Source of the DNA: Tupaia tana
Lineage: Eukaryota; Chordata; Mammalia; Scandentia; Tupaiidae
Direction of reading: 5' to 3'
DNA length: 64,000 nt
Assembly (NCBI GenBank): GCA_026018925.1
Contig: JAKSZU010000002.1
Location: 53,276,337 to 53,340,336, forward strand
Below, in pieces: positions 1 through 10,902 of this stretch; the first letter of the stretch is position 1; every line of letters begins with the position of its first letter. The notes beneath the pieces are model-generated. The model was not told the DNA's origin and did not search any database. It saw only the letters and a list, made by a program, of their open reading frames with translations. The position numbers were made by a program, and so were the translations under genes.

Positions 1-188
1 AAGAAGTGAGCTATTCAGAGATCAACAAGTACAATTTTTAATTCAGTTAGCAAAAAGTCTTCATAGTCTTCGGATAACAGACAGACAATGAACATCCTTG
101 ACTTGATGAAAGTTGAAAAAGCACCATGCACAAGTTTAGTGGTAAACGCTGAAAAAAATAGCACCTGGAATTCTGTGATATAGACAAC
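1..188 (-). other. REV3L: REV3L 3' UTR, proximal part
   Basis: Sequence following the TAA stop on the minus strand. No AATAAA or ATTAAA signal is visible, so the UTR and its poly(A) site continue past the window edge. No repeat is seen in it. Confidence 0.8.
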
Positions 189-329
189 TTAAAACTGGTC
201 TAGTAATTGCCGGAGATATGGTGCCTTGGATAATTCTCTATTTACTCGGGAGAGTTTGAAAAGTACTGGGCAGTTCAGAGAAACACATGGGATATGTCGA
301 TCGAAGCAACCTGTACAGTTCTTGCATAT
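189..329 (-). CDS. REV3L: REV3L last coding exon: CysB cluster and C-terminus
   Basis: Encodes residues 3085-3130 and the TAA stop, ending APYLRQLLDQF. Starts in phase 0 directly after an AG acceptor (330-331). It holds CKNC plus two later cysteines (3086, 3089, 3099, 3104), the CysB motif, which in B-family polymerases ligates a [4Fe-4S] cluster and recruits the POLD2/POLD3 accessory subunits. That role is family knowledge; the four cysteines are visible. The exon is too short and lacks an ATG, so a naive ORF scan misses it. Confidence 0.97.
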   Translation of the reverse strand: MCKNCTGCFDRHIPCVSLNCPVLFKLSRVNRELSKAPYLRQLLDQF

Positions 330-786
330 CTGCAAAGCGAAAGAGAAATACATAAAACAATAGGAAAGCTTTTATCTATATTTGTAAACAATAACTTTTT
401 ATTATCCCTTCTCTCTGACCTATCAAACATTACTGGCAGACATCTGACATGTAACATTACAGAGGTTTCATTAATTATCATCTCTTAGAAACCCAGCCCA
501 TGTACTCTATGTTGAGACATTTCTAAAGGACATTATCTCGAGACGAAACTCATTTATAATAAAATCCTATTATATTAAAATCTACATAAGTTACCAAATA
601 ACCAAAGAATGTTTCTTAAATTACCTAGATTTTTAAAAATATGTCAATCACAAAAGTTATCCATTCTATTATTGTAGAAGAGAAAATACCATATGAAAAA
701 AATCAAATTATATGGATTTGAAAGTAGTAATCTAGACCACTGGTTCTCAATCCTGGCTAATGATGACCTTAAAAATAAGCTGGGAC
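330..786. other. Intronic, mostly unique
   Basis: AT-rich start of the last intron as read on +. Around 738-775 a short stretch resembles one end of an old hAT (MER5-like) element, ACTGGTTCTCAA; otherwise nothing recognisable. Confidence 0.4.
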
Positions 787-960
787 TGGGGCCAGCAGGC
801 AGCATGGAGGTTAAGGGCGCTGGATTCCCACATGGCCTACTGTGTTCCGAGTCCTGGACCTGGCAGCTTGCTTACTCACTGCTCCTTTCTCTCTCTAGCT
901 CTGTCCCTCTCTGGTCAAATGAAAAACAATAAGTTAAATAAAATAATTCTTTAAAACAAA
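787..960 (+). mobile_element. SINE-B copy
   Basis: Head GGGGCCAGCAGG, B-box region GTTCCGAGTCC with one extra base, CT-rich body ending CTGGTCAAAT and an AT-rich tail. Confidence 0.85.
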
Positions 961-965
961 CAAAA

Positions 966-1246
966 TGGGGCCAGCAGATGGTGTAATGGTTATGTTGTTG
1001 GACTCCCATATAGTCGACCATGGTTTGAGGCCTGGACCCAGTGGCTTAAAACTCATGCTGGATGCATGTGTGTGTGTGTGCCCAAGATCCCAAGAGGAGG
1101 ATGAAGGAGAAGGGACTGCAGTATGGTCATCCCCCCGGGGGATGATTTCTTGCTTTCTTTCTCTCTGTCTCTGTCTCACCGGTGAGCACATACATCCTAT
1201 AGCAAAAAAATCTCTCTTAATAAAAAAAAAAAAAAAAAAAAAAAAA
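966..1246 (+). mobile_element. SINE-A copy
   Basis: Begins in the tail of the preceding SINE-B. Contains the C5/G6 palindrome near 1133-1143, ends CCTATAGCAAAAA, then an A22 tract. Confidence 0.9.
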
Positions 1247-1256
1247 GGAAAACTAA

Positions 1257-1430
1257 TGGGACCAGCAGGTAGCGTGGTGATTAAGGCTCTGGACTTTCAC
1301 ATAGCTGATCGCAGTTTGAGTACTCAAGCTGGCAGCATGCTTTTTCACTTTCCCCCTCTCTCTCTCGTGACTGCACATAACCCTGCAGCAAAATTAAAAA
1401 TAAAAAAGATAAATAAGATTAAATAAATTT
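1257..1430 (+). mobile_element. SINE-B copy
   Basis: Third member of a head-to-tail run of three SINEs (787-1430). Head GGGACCAGCAGG, tail of AAATAA units. Confidence 0.85.
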
Positions 1431-2280
1431 AAAAAATAAACAAATTAATGTCTGATCCTCATATCCTAAATCAATAAATCAGTAACTCTGGGCAGGAGAT
1501 TCTGAAGTATAACATCTTATCATTTAGAAAAATAACCATGAGGCAATTTTTAAAAAGGAGGGAAACATGTTTTACACAATGAGATCAGCTTTTAAATAAT
1601 ACTTAGAAGTCCAAGCCATACATATGGTTGAGCATAAAACAAATTAGAAACTTAAAAAGGATACTACTGAGGACTTCTAGGGTCAAGAACATACAGGGTG
1701 ATTTTTTACTTGACTAATGTGTATGAATGATTAAAAAAAGGTATCAAACAACAGGACTGTTTATTGCCTTTTAGCAGATAAGTCTCATTGATCCATATTT
1801 GTCACGTTGGCACTAAGGACAGCGAATTTTTGTTCCTTGCCCTAATAGCTTCTAGTCGACTGCAGGGCACAATTTCTGAGTCCACGGTTATCGGATCCAT
1901 TATGACACTGCCAGAAGCCAACTGTTCAGAAACCTGTGCTCCAGCATGCGCTATCCAGGCTGAGAGTATGCTGTTCTACTATGAAGACTTTTGCTAATTA
2001 GATCTCTGCCAAGAGACTCAAATCCGTCCCCAAATATAGAACTTCTGTATTCTAGCTCTATGTACTTCAGCTCCATTCAGGTGCCAGGACAAACTGATAA
2101 ATATTTAAGTACTCTCTGTGCATGTCTCATAAATAAGCCAGGATGGAATTACACGACTCACTAAATTTAACTCAATGTTTAGTTTCAAGATCCTTTATAA
2201 GTGATTTAAGCTCCAAGCATTATAGGTTCATTCAGGCTTATATTGAAAAGTTTAAACACCTAAAACCTGGGCACCTACTT
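1431..2280. other. Unique intronic DNA
   Basis: No repeat or exon recognised. The part at 1780-2010 is less AT-rich and carries a few CpGs, with a 69-codon ORF that lacks splice context or homology I recognise. Confidence 0.4.
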
Positions 2281-2348
2281 TTTTTTTTTTTTTTTTTTTT
2301 TTAAAGCTTCCTGATCATTTGTTTTGATAGTTTGCTTTCTTCTTCTTC

Positions 2349-2350
2349 TT

Positions 2351-2381
<31 letters not shown>

Positions 2382-2612
2382 TTTATTTTGCCATAGGGTG
2401 CATGTGCTCACTGGAGGAAGAGACAGAGACAGAGAGGCAAAGTGAGAAATTATTCCGTAGGGGAATGGCCATGCCACAATCCATTCTCCTTTCGGGATTT
2501 TGGGCATACATGCACATACACCCACTTTGATTTTCAAGCTGCTGGGTCTGGAACTTGAACCACAGTTGGCTATGTGGGAGTCCAGCGCTTTAAGCACTAT
2601 ACCACCTGAACA
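2349..2612 (-). mobile_element. SINE-A-like copy, diverged
   Basis: On + it reads T-rich tail, TTGCCATAGGGTGCATG, GA-rich stretch, and ends ACCACCTGAACA where CTGCTGGTCC is expected. Confidence 0.8.
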
Positions 2613-2763
2613 CCTACTTCTTAGCTCATAAGTAGAACATTTAAAACATAATTAATCTTTACTGATTATTTGTGCTATCCTTTGGCTTTCTTATCTTGTC
2701 AAAAATGTTCAGTCAGATATTTAACTCATTTGCTTTTATTCTTAGAATAGTATTATAATTATT

Positions 2764-3005
2764 AAAAGAGATTTTTGCTATAGGGCTTGTGGGCTTGCTG
2801 GAGAGACAGAGATACAGAAAGCGAGAAGTCACCCCCTGGGGGGATGGCCATGCTGCAATCCTTTCTCCTCCATTCTCCTCTCAGGATTTTGGGCACACAT
2901 GCACATGTGCCTAGCATGAGTTTAAAGCTGCTGGGTCTGGGAATTGAATCACGGTCAACTATGTGGGAGTCCAGCGATGTAACCATTACGCCATCTGCTG
3001 GTCTC
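2764..3005 (-). mobile_element. SINE-A copy
   Basis: Reads TTTTTGCTATAGGGC through the CCCCCTGGGGGG core to CATCTGCTGGTCTC. Confidence 0.9.
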
Positions 3006-3097
3006 TCATTCTTTTATATTTATTATTAAAGGTTCCTAAGGTGATGAATTTTTCAGAGATCTGTTATGGTCATCTAGCATTCAACATATAGTGTTTT

Positions 3098-3235
3098 AAT
3101 TTTTAAAATTATTTTATTTCACTTTATTTATTTATTTTAATTTGACCAGAGAATGAGAGAGCAAGCTGCCAGGTCTGGGACTCAAACCACGGTTAGCCAT
3201 GTGGGAGTCCAGCACCCTTAACCACCATGCCACCT
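3098..3235 (-). mobile_element. SINE-B copy, short
   Basis: ATTT-rich tail, TTGACCAGAGA, then a tRNA-like head ending GCCACCTG; the last bases of the head are missing. Confidence 0.8.
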
Positions 3236-3371
3236 GTTTTAATTTTATTTAATAGAGAGTATTACATTTTAATAGAGACTATTAAAATTTCCAAGTGAAA
3301 GGGTAATTTTGTTTTCTGAGTTCACGATTATTACCTTTATATTACTGTATTGATAAAATGTCATTTGTAAT

Positions 3372-3627
3372 TTTTTTTTGAGAAATTTTTGCTATGGGTT
3401 GTGTGCACTCACCAGAGGGACAGAGACAGAGAGACAGAAAGCAAGAAATCACCCCCAGGGAGATGGCCGTGCTGCAATCCCTTCTCCTCTGTTTTCCTCT
3501 TGGGATTTTGGGCATGCACACACACGCACCCAGTGTGAACTGTAAGCCACCGACTCTGGGACTCAAACTGCGGTTGACTACGTGGGAGTCCAGTGACGTA
3601 ACCATTATACCATCTGCTGGTCCCATT
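3372..3627 (-). mobile_element. SINE-A copy
   Basis: Reads TTTTTGCTATGGGTTG through CCCCCAGGGAG to CATCTGCTGGTCCC. Confidence 0.9.
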
Positions 3628-3892
3628 TGTAATATTTTTAAAAGATAGAATTATTTATTTAATTTATTATTAGTACTTTTATTGAGGCTGGTTTTCTTTA
3701 TAGACTTCATATAGTCATTTTTAAAAAGCATTTTATAAACAGTAAGCGTATTCACCAATATTGGTTTATAAGGTTTGATATATAATCAGAAGGTCTACTT
3801 TATAATGTTTTTTTAGATCTTCCATATTTGCACTTATTTCTTATCACTTGATTGGTCTTAGACTGAGAAAGATGTATCAAAATCTCCTATTA

Positions 3893-4113
3893 CTGTGCCA
3901 ACTGTAGTGGTGCAGTGTAGTTCAATGCTCTGCAAGGTTGAAAGCCATATGGAAGAACCAGATGCAATTCCTTGGTCAACCTGAGTATGCCAGGAATACA
4001 CCATGCCTGTGTACTGACTGGCTGAAAAAGCTGGGGTTAGGAATCGCAGTGTTGAGGGTGTTTGTCTTTTTCTTTCTTTCTCTTACTCTCTCTCTCACAA
4101 AAGAAACTTTAAA
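3893..4113 (+). mobile_element. Old SINE-C-like remnant
   Basis: Weak match: a GTGGTGCAGTG A-box-like start, a degraded B box, and a CT-rich 3' half ending CTCTCACAAAAG. Confidence 0.45.
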
Positions 4114-4734
4114 ACAACTCTTGTTATTAACATGTTTCTATTTCTTTTTTTTTATTTGAAATCTTCACATTTATTCAAAAATTTATAAATGTTTACTTTA
4201 CTGTCTACACAGCTATTCTCAAAGTGCCCCCAAACTTCCAAATAGTACAGAATGAACATAAACACAACACATATCTGCAATTCAGGAAACCTTTTTTTTA
4301 TTTGATGTACATTATTTTATTTAATCCTTACAAGAACTGAAAATTTTTTCCTATGTATTTACTTTTTAAAATAAAGTTGTATATAACAAAAATACAGGTA
4401 ATATTTATAACAATAAATTACAGACATAAACTAATGATAAACTACAATCTCACAAGAGACGGGATATTCTGCATATTTGTCAGTCCTTTCTTTTAGACAA
4501 GGTACTTGTTTGATGACAAATTAACAGATGCACACTAAAGCTAAATATTTCTAGATAATGCCAAAAAGTTTTGGTTTGTTTTTCTCTTGTAAACATAAGT
4601 GTATTATTTATAGTCTTGAAACATTATTGCACTTAACCTTTCACAATTTGATAAAGCATTTATGAAACAATCTGCAAACTAGTTTAACAGATGAATAACA
4701 CTTTTAAGCAGACATGACTATCCTAATTTTTTTT
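4114..4734. other. AT-rich intronic DNA
   Basis: No SINE, exon or transposon end recognised. Confidence 0.35.
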
Positions 4735-4876
4735 CTATTTTTAAAGGATTTATTTAATTTTATTAATTGTTATTATTTTTAAATTTACTATAAGGCACCT
4801 GCACTCATCAGAGACAGGGGGGGGGGGGAAGAGGGAGAGGGAGGGAGGGAGGGAGGGAGGGAGGGAGGGAGGGAGG

Positions 4877-4935
<59 letters not shown>

Positions 4936-5024
4936 TGAAAGCAAGCCACCAAGTCCAGGACTTGTACTGCAGTCAGCCACGTAAGAGTCCAGTGCTCTAA
5001 CCACCACATCACCTGCTGGTCCCT
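4735..5024 (-). mobile_element. SINE-B copy with expanded microsatellite
   Basis: Normal SINE-B head (ends CACCTGCTGGTCCC), but the purine tract inside has grown to about 115 bp. Confidence 0.85.
4817..4931. repeat. G12, (GAGG)n, (GA)n compound microsatellite
   Basis: A pure-purine strand: G12 (4817-4828), then GGGA units, then about 25 GA units. It arose inside the SINE-B copy. Confidence 0.97.
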
Positions 5025-5034
5025 TCTATTTCTT

Positions 5035-5253
5035 TTTATAAAAAGCTTATTTCTCCCATGAGAGGGGGAGATAACAGAAGACATGGATACCCCCAAAAGG
5101 GTCCTTATGCCATAATTTATCCCAACCCTCAGCCAACCTAGATTGTGGCTATGTGCAGGTATCAAGGGTGTACAAGGAGATCCCAGGACATGAACCTGGT
5201 CCCCTCCCAAGTGGGTCCAGCATCATGAGAGTGTGTGTTACTGCTGTTGGCCC
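5035..5253 (-). mobile_element. Old SINE remnant
   Basis: Keeps the overall order of the long SINEs (GA-rich start, CCCCCAAAAGGG core, CCATAAT block, tRNA-like end TGCTGTTGGCC) but is heavily diverged. Confidence 0.5.
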
Positions 5254-5706
5254 TGGTTTCTGTATTTTTCTTATTATACCTGTAATTTTTGCTTTATAAA
5301 AAGTCCTACAGATTAGTGCACAGGAGACACATTTTAGCTCTCTTAAAGAAAAACACGTAACATCTCTCTTGAAAGATTACAAACCATCCTTATATATAAA
5401 TAGCTTCACTTCTTTTCAATTGTATTTTTATAAAAAATAAGACTTAACATTCTGGTTACACTGGTGGTGTCAACTAGCACAGTGTTTGTTACTGAGGGCA
5501 GGAGATGAAAGGGCCCGAACACCACACTCCAAGCCTGACCTTAGCAGAGTTCTGGAGGTCCTGCTCTCATTTATGCCTCATACTAGGATCCAACAAGGGC
5601 ATTTCCTATGAGAGCTGATTGTTGCCATCAAGACAGTAGTCTATAAAAGAAGTAGAAGAATCTAGGAGTATCTAGTGACTTCGGTGACCAGAACCATAGA
5701 ACTAGT

Positions 5707-5738
5707 AAAAAAAAAAAAAAAAAAAAAAAATGTAGCTG
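5707..5738. repeat. Poly(A) tract
   Basis: About 23 consecutive A directly before a SINE; may be the tail of an unrecognised retrocopy. Confidence 0.7.
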
Positions 5739-5978
5739 AAGGGGCCAGTAGGTAGTGTGGTTAAGGTGAATGGCTCCAACATGGCCAATCCTGTGGTCCG
5801 AGTCTGGGACCCAGTGGCATGAAAATCACATTTGGCGTGTGTGTGAGCAAAATCCTGAGAGAAGAATCGATTCTGGCATGGGCATCGCCCCTGGGAAATG
5901 AATTCTCATTCTCTCTTCCTTTCTCTCTCTGGCAAGCGCATGTGCCCTATAGCAAAAACTAAAATAAATAAATAAGCT
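5739..5978 (+). mobile_element. SINE-C/A-type copy
   Basis: Head AGGGGCCAGTAGG, B-box region CCTGTGGTCCGAGTC, 3' end GCCCTATAGCAAAAACT and AAATAA tail. Confidence 0.8.
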
Positions 5979-6044
5979 GAAAGTTGGTTGGTAGTAACTA
6001 CAGGGACTAGTTATTTGCTTCTTTGTGTATTAAAAAGAAAGCGT

Positions 6045-6330
6045 CCACTCATTTCATATTCATAGAGCACTGCCGTGATCTGGGCTCTGTGCTAGGCACA
6101 GTCAACTCTTTATTGAGATACAAGGTCTGTGCTCTCACCTTCTCACCTGCTATTTGGTGGGGCAGACAAAGAAAACTACAGTATGACAGAGGAGCTTATG
6201 GTATGAGCTGACTACAGAGAAGGCTTTACCTGGTCTAGGGTTTCAGATGATTGGGAGGTGGGAGAGTAGAGGAAAGCATTCCTGGCAGAGGGATCAGAGT
6301 GTTTAAACAGAAGGAGGTAGGAGAGATTAA
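6045..6330 (+). mobile_element. Ancient mammalian interspersed repeat (tentative)
   Basis: Phrases such as CTGTGCTAGGCACAGTC and GCATTCCTGGCAGAGGGA are typical of an old pan-mammalian repeat (L2/MIR age). Family not fixed by eye. Confidence 0.35.
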
Positions 6331-6477
6331 TGTACATTCATAGACGTAAAAGACAGTGAAGAGTAGAGAGACAGGGAGAAGGGCAAGAAAGGGTGACAGA
6401 GGTAATAAATAACACCAGAGTGGAGAGAGAGTTATAAACTACACTAAGGAATTGAAATTCCTTAGAGAGATTATTTT

Positions 6478-6653
6478 TCTTTTCTAAGAATTATCTTATT
6501 TATCATTATTTTTAAAATTTGCTACAGGGCATGTGTGCTCACCAGAGAGAACAAGGCAGACAGAGAAAAAGCAAACCACAAGGTCTGGGACTTCAACTGT
6601 GGTTGGCCCTGTGGGAGTCCAGAGCCTTAATTACCATGCTACTTGCTGGCTCT
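6478..6653 (-). mobile_element. SINE-B-like copy
   Basis: ATTT-rich tail, then GCTACAGGGCATGTGTGC (an A-type 3' end) joined to a short body, ending CTACTTGCTGGCTC. It looks intermediate between A and B. Confidence 0.75.
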
Positions 6654-6761
6654 GAGAATATTTTTCTTTAGTTTTCATTTCCCAACTTACTTCGAGAGAT
6701 GTTTGCCATTTATTTCTGCTAGAATTTCCATATTTGGAAACTCATCCTTGCATTTTATATA

Positions 6762-6846
6762 TTGAGTTGTTGGGAAAGTCATGACTTATTTTTGCATAGG
6801 AAAACATAGAAAAATAAAATACACCATGACTTTTCTGAGAACCCAA
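6762..6846. mobile_element. Mariner-type MITE, copy 1
   Basis: An 85-bp near-palindrome. The left end TTGAGTTGTTGGGAAAGTC matches the inverted right end (TTGGGTTCTCAGAAAAGTC), and both sides have TA (6760-6761, 6847-6848). Same family as 10610 and 14351. No transposase coding capacity. Confidence 0.85.
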
Positions 6847-6850
6847 TATA

Positions 6851-6980
6851 TATCCCAGCTTAGTTACTTACTAGCATTTTAAAATGCAAATGACTTAACC
6901 TACCTGTGCCGGTTGACTCATCAGTAAGAGTGTAACAGTCTCTGGCACATAGTAAAAATCATGGTAGCTATTAATTTTCA
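6851..6980 (+). mobile_element. MIR fragment
   Basis: Order of MIR core phrases: CTTAGTTACTTACTAGC, ATGACTTAACCTACC, ACTCATCAGTAAGA, TCTGGCACATAGTA, GGTAGCTATTA. Confidence 0.75.
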
Positions 6981-7283
6981 ATCTGGTCTATCAGAATTGG
7001 CAATTCTCTGAGATCAACTAACTTCTTATGAGAAAGTGTTCACAGAGCAACTAAGACTTTTCTTTCTCAATACATTATTCCATAAAAACAAAAAATAAAT
7101 GATAAAACATATTAAGCCAATTTTAATGGTATAGTTCAATTATGATATTTTTGAGATCTGAAAGAAGTTTAGAATCTTGACTTCACACCAGTTTCATATC
7201 TCACACTATAATTCAAGAGTTGACTACATCGCTCTGAAGAAATTAGGTTGCTTGGGATTCCCATTAAATCAACAAGGTTGTAC

Positions 7284-7493
7284 CTTTACAAGTTGCTCCT
7301 GTTTACGTTCCATCTCTCGAATTTCTTGGTTGAGGATTACTGCAACGTGCTGAGGTTGGCTCCGACATTTACTACAGATGCCATGCTGAGTCAGGTCATC
7401 GCACACAGGGCAGTGTAAGGTGGTGAAATATTGTGAAATAGTGCCTTTCCGCCCTTCAGTTTCACTTCGAGAGGAGCTAGTGGCTTTCTGGAT
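7284..7493 (-). CDS. REV3L: REV3L exon: CysA zinc cluster
   Basis: Residues 3015-3084, phase 0 at both ends; acceptor CAG at 7494-7496 and donor GT at 7283-7282. After a Ser/Arg-rich linker comes HCPVCDDLTQHGICSKC, the four-cysteine CysA zinc module (3042, 3045, 3054, 3057), then a charged helix NQEIREMERKQEQLVK leading to CysB. In the family CysA is zinc-binding; here only the cysteines are seen. Confidence 0.97.
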
Positions 7494-7574
7494 CTGTAAA
7501 AACAATTTAGAAATAAGTTTGAGCTGGTTCCCAAAAGAACTGCTATTCTCATGCTAATTACAGATTCAATCAGG

Positions 7575-7680
7575 CATTATTGCATTCACTCATTCAACAA
7601 TGTTGAATAGCTACTATGTACCAGGAACTAGACACAGGAGTTACATAAATGAAAAAAGTTCTTGTAATGGAGCTTACATC
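7575..7680 (+). mobile_element. Ancient mammalian interspersed repeat (tentative)
   Basis: CATTCACTCATTCAACA..CTACTATGTACCAGGAAC..GGAGCTTACATCTTGG, the same old family as 6045-6330. Confidence 0.4.
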
Positions 7681-7689
7681 TTGGATTTT

Positions 7690-7933
7690 TTTTTAAAAGA
7701 GATTTTTGCTATAGGGCACATATGCTTGCTGGAGAGAAACAGAGAGAGAAAGTGAGAAATCATCACCCAGAGGGAATGGCCATGCCACAATCCCTTCTCC
7801 ATTCTTCTCTTAGGATTTTGGGCACATACACACATGTGCCCAATGTGTTTTAAGCCTCCAGGTCCGGGACTGAAACTGGGGTCGGCTATGTAGGAGGTTC
7901 AGCGCCTTAACACTGTGCCATCTGCTGGCTCCA
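7690..7933 (-). mobile_element. SINE-A copy
   Basis: Reads TTTTTGCTATAGGGCAC to GCCATCTGCTGGCTCC; B box diverged. Confidence 0.85.
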
Positions 7934-7938
7934 CATCT

Positions 7939-8192
7939 TGGGTTTTTTGTTTTGTTTTTGGGTTTTGGCTATATGCCAGGTGCACGCCCAGCGAGAAATA
8001 GAGAGAAAGTGAAAAAACACCCCCTGGGGGATGGCCAACTGCAACCCCTTCTCTTGCATTCTCCTCTCAGGATTTTGGGCATGCAAACACAGGTGTCTAG
8101 CATGATTTTCAAGCCACCAGGTCAGGACTCCAGCTGCAAAATCAGCCACGTCCGGTTCAGCAGCTTTAACCACCCCATGCCACTGGTGGTTA
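7939..8192 (-). mobile_element. SINE-A/C copy, diverged
   Basis: Lies a few bases from the previous copy in the same orientation. Core CCCCCTGGGGGATGG kept. Confidence 0.8.
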
Positions 8193-8635
8193 CCCATGAA
8201 CTTATATCTTATTATCATTAGATATGTTGTTTTTTCCTGGGTGGGGGAGAAGGCCTTCTGCCATTCAGTTTTGGGTTAAGATATAGGAGTTTATAAAATC
8301 ATATGGGGCAATAGAGATTACACAGGACACATGGAAGAAATGTAGCTTGATATATGATAATATTTAAGACTGCACAAAATTGAGTCATGGAAACAAAGTA
8401 AGTAGAAAGTTAAAATGATTTCTTAGGTAGTAGGGTATGAAACTCAACCAAAAGTAAACCTGAGCATTTAAAATTAAATTTGCCCTATAACCAAAATCTA
8501 AAAACAAAACAAGAAAATTTAAATAATTCATCTAAGAATTCATTTGACGTTAATAATGGTTTAAAAATCTGTCCTCTGGTGCTCTTTTTAGATTGAAAAA
8601 GCATTATTATACCCTTGGCATAGTTTCCTGGTGCT
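8193..8635. other. Unique intronic DNA
   Basis: Nothing recognised. Confidence 0.35.
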
Positions 8636-8895
8636 TTTTTTTTTTTTTTTTTTTTAAGAGAGAGATTTTTGCTATAGGGTGTGTGTACTCTCTGAGGCTA
8701 CAGAGACAGACAGAAAGTGTGAAACCACCCCCCTGGGGGATGGCCACCCCACAATCCCTTCTCCTCCATCCTCTTCTCAGGATCTTGAGCATGCACACAC
8801 CTGGCATGATTTTTAAGCCACAGGGTCTGGGACTCGAAACTGTGATCAACTACCTGGGAGTCCAGTGACGTAGCCATTATGCAATCTGCTGGTCC
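8636..8895 (-). mobile_element. SINE-A copy
   Basis: T-rich tail, TTTTTGCTATAGGGTG, CCCCCCTGGGGGATGG core, end CAATCTGCTGGTCCC. Confidence 0.9.
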
Positions 8896-9060
8896 CCTCC
8901 TGGTGTTTTATAAATCACTCTGCATAAAGTTATGAGGTTAGCCTTTTACAAAAGTCATGGGTTTAACATTCTTGCTGGTGATGAAATGAGTAACAGTAAT
9001 ACAAAAATCTAAACTTTGTGGCCTAGATCCAGATAGCATTCCAGATGTCAGGCAGCACAA

Positions 9061-9328
9061 ATTTTTTTTTTTTTTTTCGGAGAGGTTTTTGCTATAGGGC
9101 GCGTGTGCTCGCCAGACAGACAGAGAGAGACATAGAGACAGAAAGCGAGAAATCACCCCCCGGGGGGATGGTCACGCCACAATCCCTTCTCCTCCATTCT
9201 CCTCTCGGGATCTTGGGCATGCACACACACGTGCCCGGCGTGAGTTTAAGCCACTGGGTCTGGGATGCGAACCGCGGTCAACTACATGGGAGTCCAGTGA
9301 CATAGCCATTATGCTATCTGCTGGTTCC
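9061..9328 (-). mobile_element. SINE-A copy with target-site duplication
   Basis: Flanked by near-identical GGCAGCACAAA (9051) and GGAAGCACAAA (9331). CpG-rich with an intact CCCCCCGGGGGG core, so relatively young. Confidence 0.93.
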
Positions 9329-9399
9329 CAGGAAGCACAAATTTTTTTGAAGCACAACTTCAACCTCAGTTTCCTAGCTTACTCTTTTCCTTTCCCTTT

Positions 9400-9583
9400 T
9401 TAAAAATAATTATTTTACTTAATTTTATTGATTCTTTTTTATTTAACCAGAAAGGGAGAAAGGGAGAGAGAGGAAGAGAGAAAGAGAGAAAGCGAGAAGC
9501 AAGCTGCCAGGTCTGGGGCTCGTACTATAGTTGGCCATGTGGGAGTCCAGTGCCCTCAACCACTATGCCACCTGCTGGCCCCT
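9400..9583 (-). mobile_element. SINE-B copy
   Basis: ATTT tail, TTTAACCAGAAAGGG, GA-rich tract, end CACCTGCTGGCCCC. Confidence 0.85.
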
Positions 9584-9799
9584 TCCTTTCTTTTAAGTAC
9601 TGAGAAAGTAAAAATAATTAGAATATCAACTTTTATTTGTCAGTTTGCCTGAATACCATCTGCTTTTCACAGTTGGAGATAACAGCCAATGACTGAGCAA
9701 ATCATTTTAACAAATTCTTACCAGTAGATGAAAATGACTTCTCTCCTATAAAAATATCCCATTACTTCAGACTCTCATACTGCTACTTAAGACATCTAA

Positions 9800-9998
9800 T
9801 GAAAGAGATGGAGATAACACTCTCCAGTGTGGTGTCATGATGCTATAATCCCTTCTCCTCCATTTCTCTGTCTTGTCCAGACTCTGGGTACACATGCAGA
9901 GGTGCCCAGCATGTTCTTCAAACTGAGGCCAGGATGCGAACCACAGTCAGTTGTGTAGGATCTGGCTTCCCTCAACCGCTACACTACAGGGACTGCCC
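9800..9998 (-). mobile_element. Old SINE remnant
   Basis: Keeps the CTATAATCCCTTCTCCTCCAT block and a degraded head CACTACAGGGACTGCCCC. Confidence 0.6.
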
Positions 9999-10117
9999 CA
10001 CCTAGTGCTATTTTAACATTTCTTTGGTCTGGTTTCTTCAGGACTGTATTTAGATAATGTATCTTACACATTTCTTAAACATTCATTTTGAAGAACTTTT
10101 TGTCTCCATTTCTTTTC

Positions 10118-10310
10118 TTTTTAAAGAATTATTTTTTAATTTAACTTTATTTCATTTATTCATTTATTTATTTGATTTTGACCATAGAAGAAAAGAGAGC
10201 GAGAAAGAGGGGGGGAAAGTGAGAAAGCAAGCCACCAGGTCTGGGACTCAAATCGCAGTTGGCCACGTGGGAGTCCAGCACCCTTAACCACCATGTCACC
10301 TGCCAGCCTC
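10118..10310 (-). mobile_element. SINE-B copy
   Basis: TTTGATTTTGACCATAG, GA-rich tract, head end CACCTGCCAGCC. Confidence 0.85.
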
Positions 10311-10339
10311 ATCTCCTTTTCTTTTTCTTTTCTTTCCTT

Positions 10340-10383
10340 TTTAAATTAACTTTATTTATTTATTCACTCATTCATTTAATTTG

Positions 10384-10431
<48 letters not shown>

Positions 10432-10523
10432 AAGTGAGAAAGCAAGCTGTCAGGTCCAGGACTTGAACCATGGTTGGCCATGTGGAAGTCCAGTGCTCTT
10501 AACCAACACGACACCTACTGGCC
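10340..10523 (-). mobile_element. SINE-B copy with (GA)n
   Basis: TTTGATCAGAGA opens a GA tract at 10388-10433; head ends CACCTACTGGCC. Confidence 0.85.
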
Positions 10524-10609
10524 TGCCTCCATTTATTTTCTATTAGCTAGTTTTTATTCTGAGTTATACTGTACCTGTTCACCATTGAAATTGTTACGGA
10601 TTTATTTTA

Positions 10610-10690
10610 TTGGGTTGTCAGAAAAGTCATGATGAATTTCTTCTATGTTGTCCTATGCAAAAATGCGTCACGACTTTTCCAGCAACCCAG
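10610..10690. mobile_element. Mariner-type MITE, copy 2
   Basis: 81 bp. TTGGGTTGTCAGAAAAGTC at one end; the other reads back as CTGGGTTGCTGGAAAAGTC. Perfect TA on both sides (10608-10609, 10691-10692), the mariner target preference. Lies about 210 bp from a REV3L splice donor. Confidence 0.9.
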
Positions 10691-10902
10691 TAACATATCA
10701 TTTGTCTAACCTAATATAAGGTGAGAAAGTGTTTGCGGAAAACTTACAAGTTTCTCTTATGGGAGACTAGACCAGTATGACATCAGTGCCAGTTTAGGAT
10801 AACGCAGAATCTCCTTTGCCTCTCATAGTAGATCAATAAATCTTTAGCTGTACTGGAAATTTGAAATCTTTGTAGTTATGGTACATGCTTTAGTAAGCTT
10901 AC

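Noticed and set aside
965-1426. Many 60-150 codon ORFs with recurring peptides such as LDSHVVDRGS or PSPPFSS
   Set aside because: They are the same SINE-A sequence translated in several frames, repeated because the SINE is repeated; no evidence for a protein.
1788-1997. 69-codon ORF in the last intron
   Set aside because: No splice sites in context, no recognised homology, and no coding signature beyond its length.
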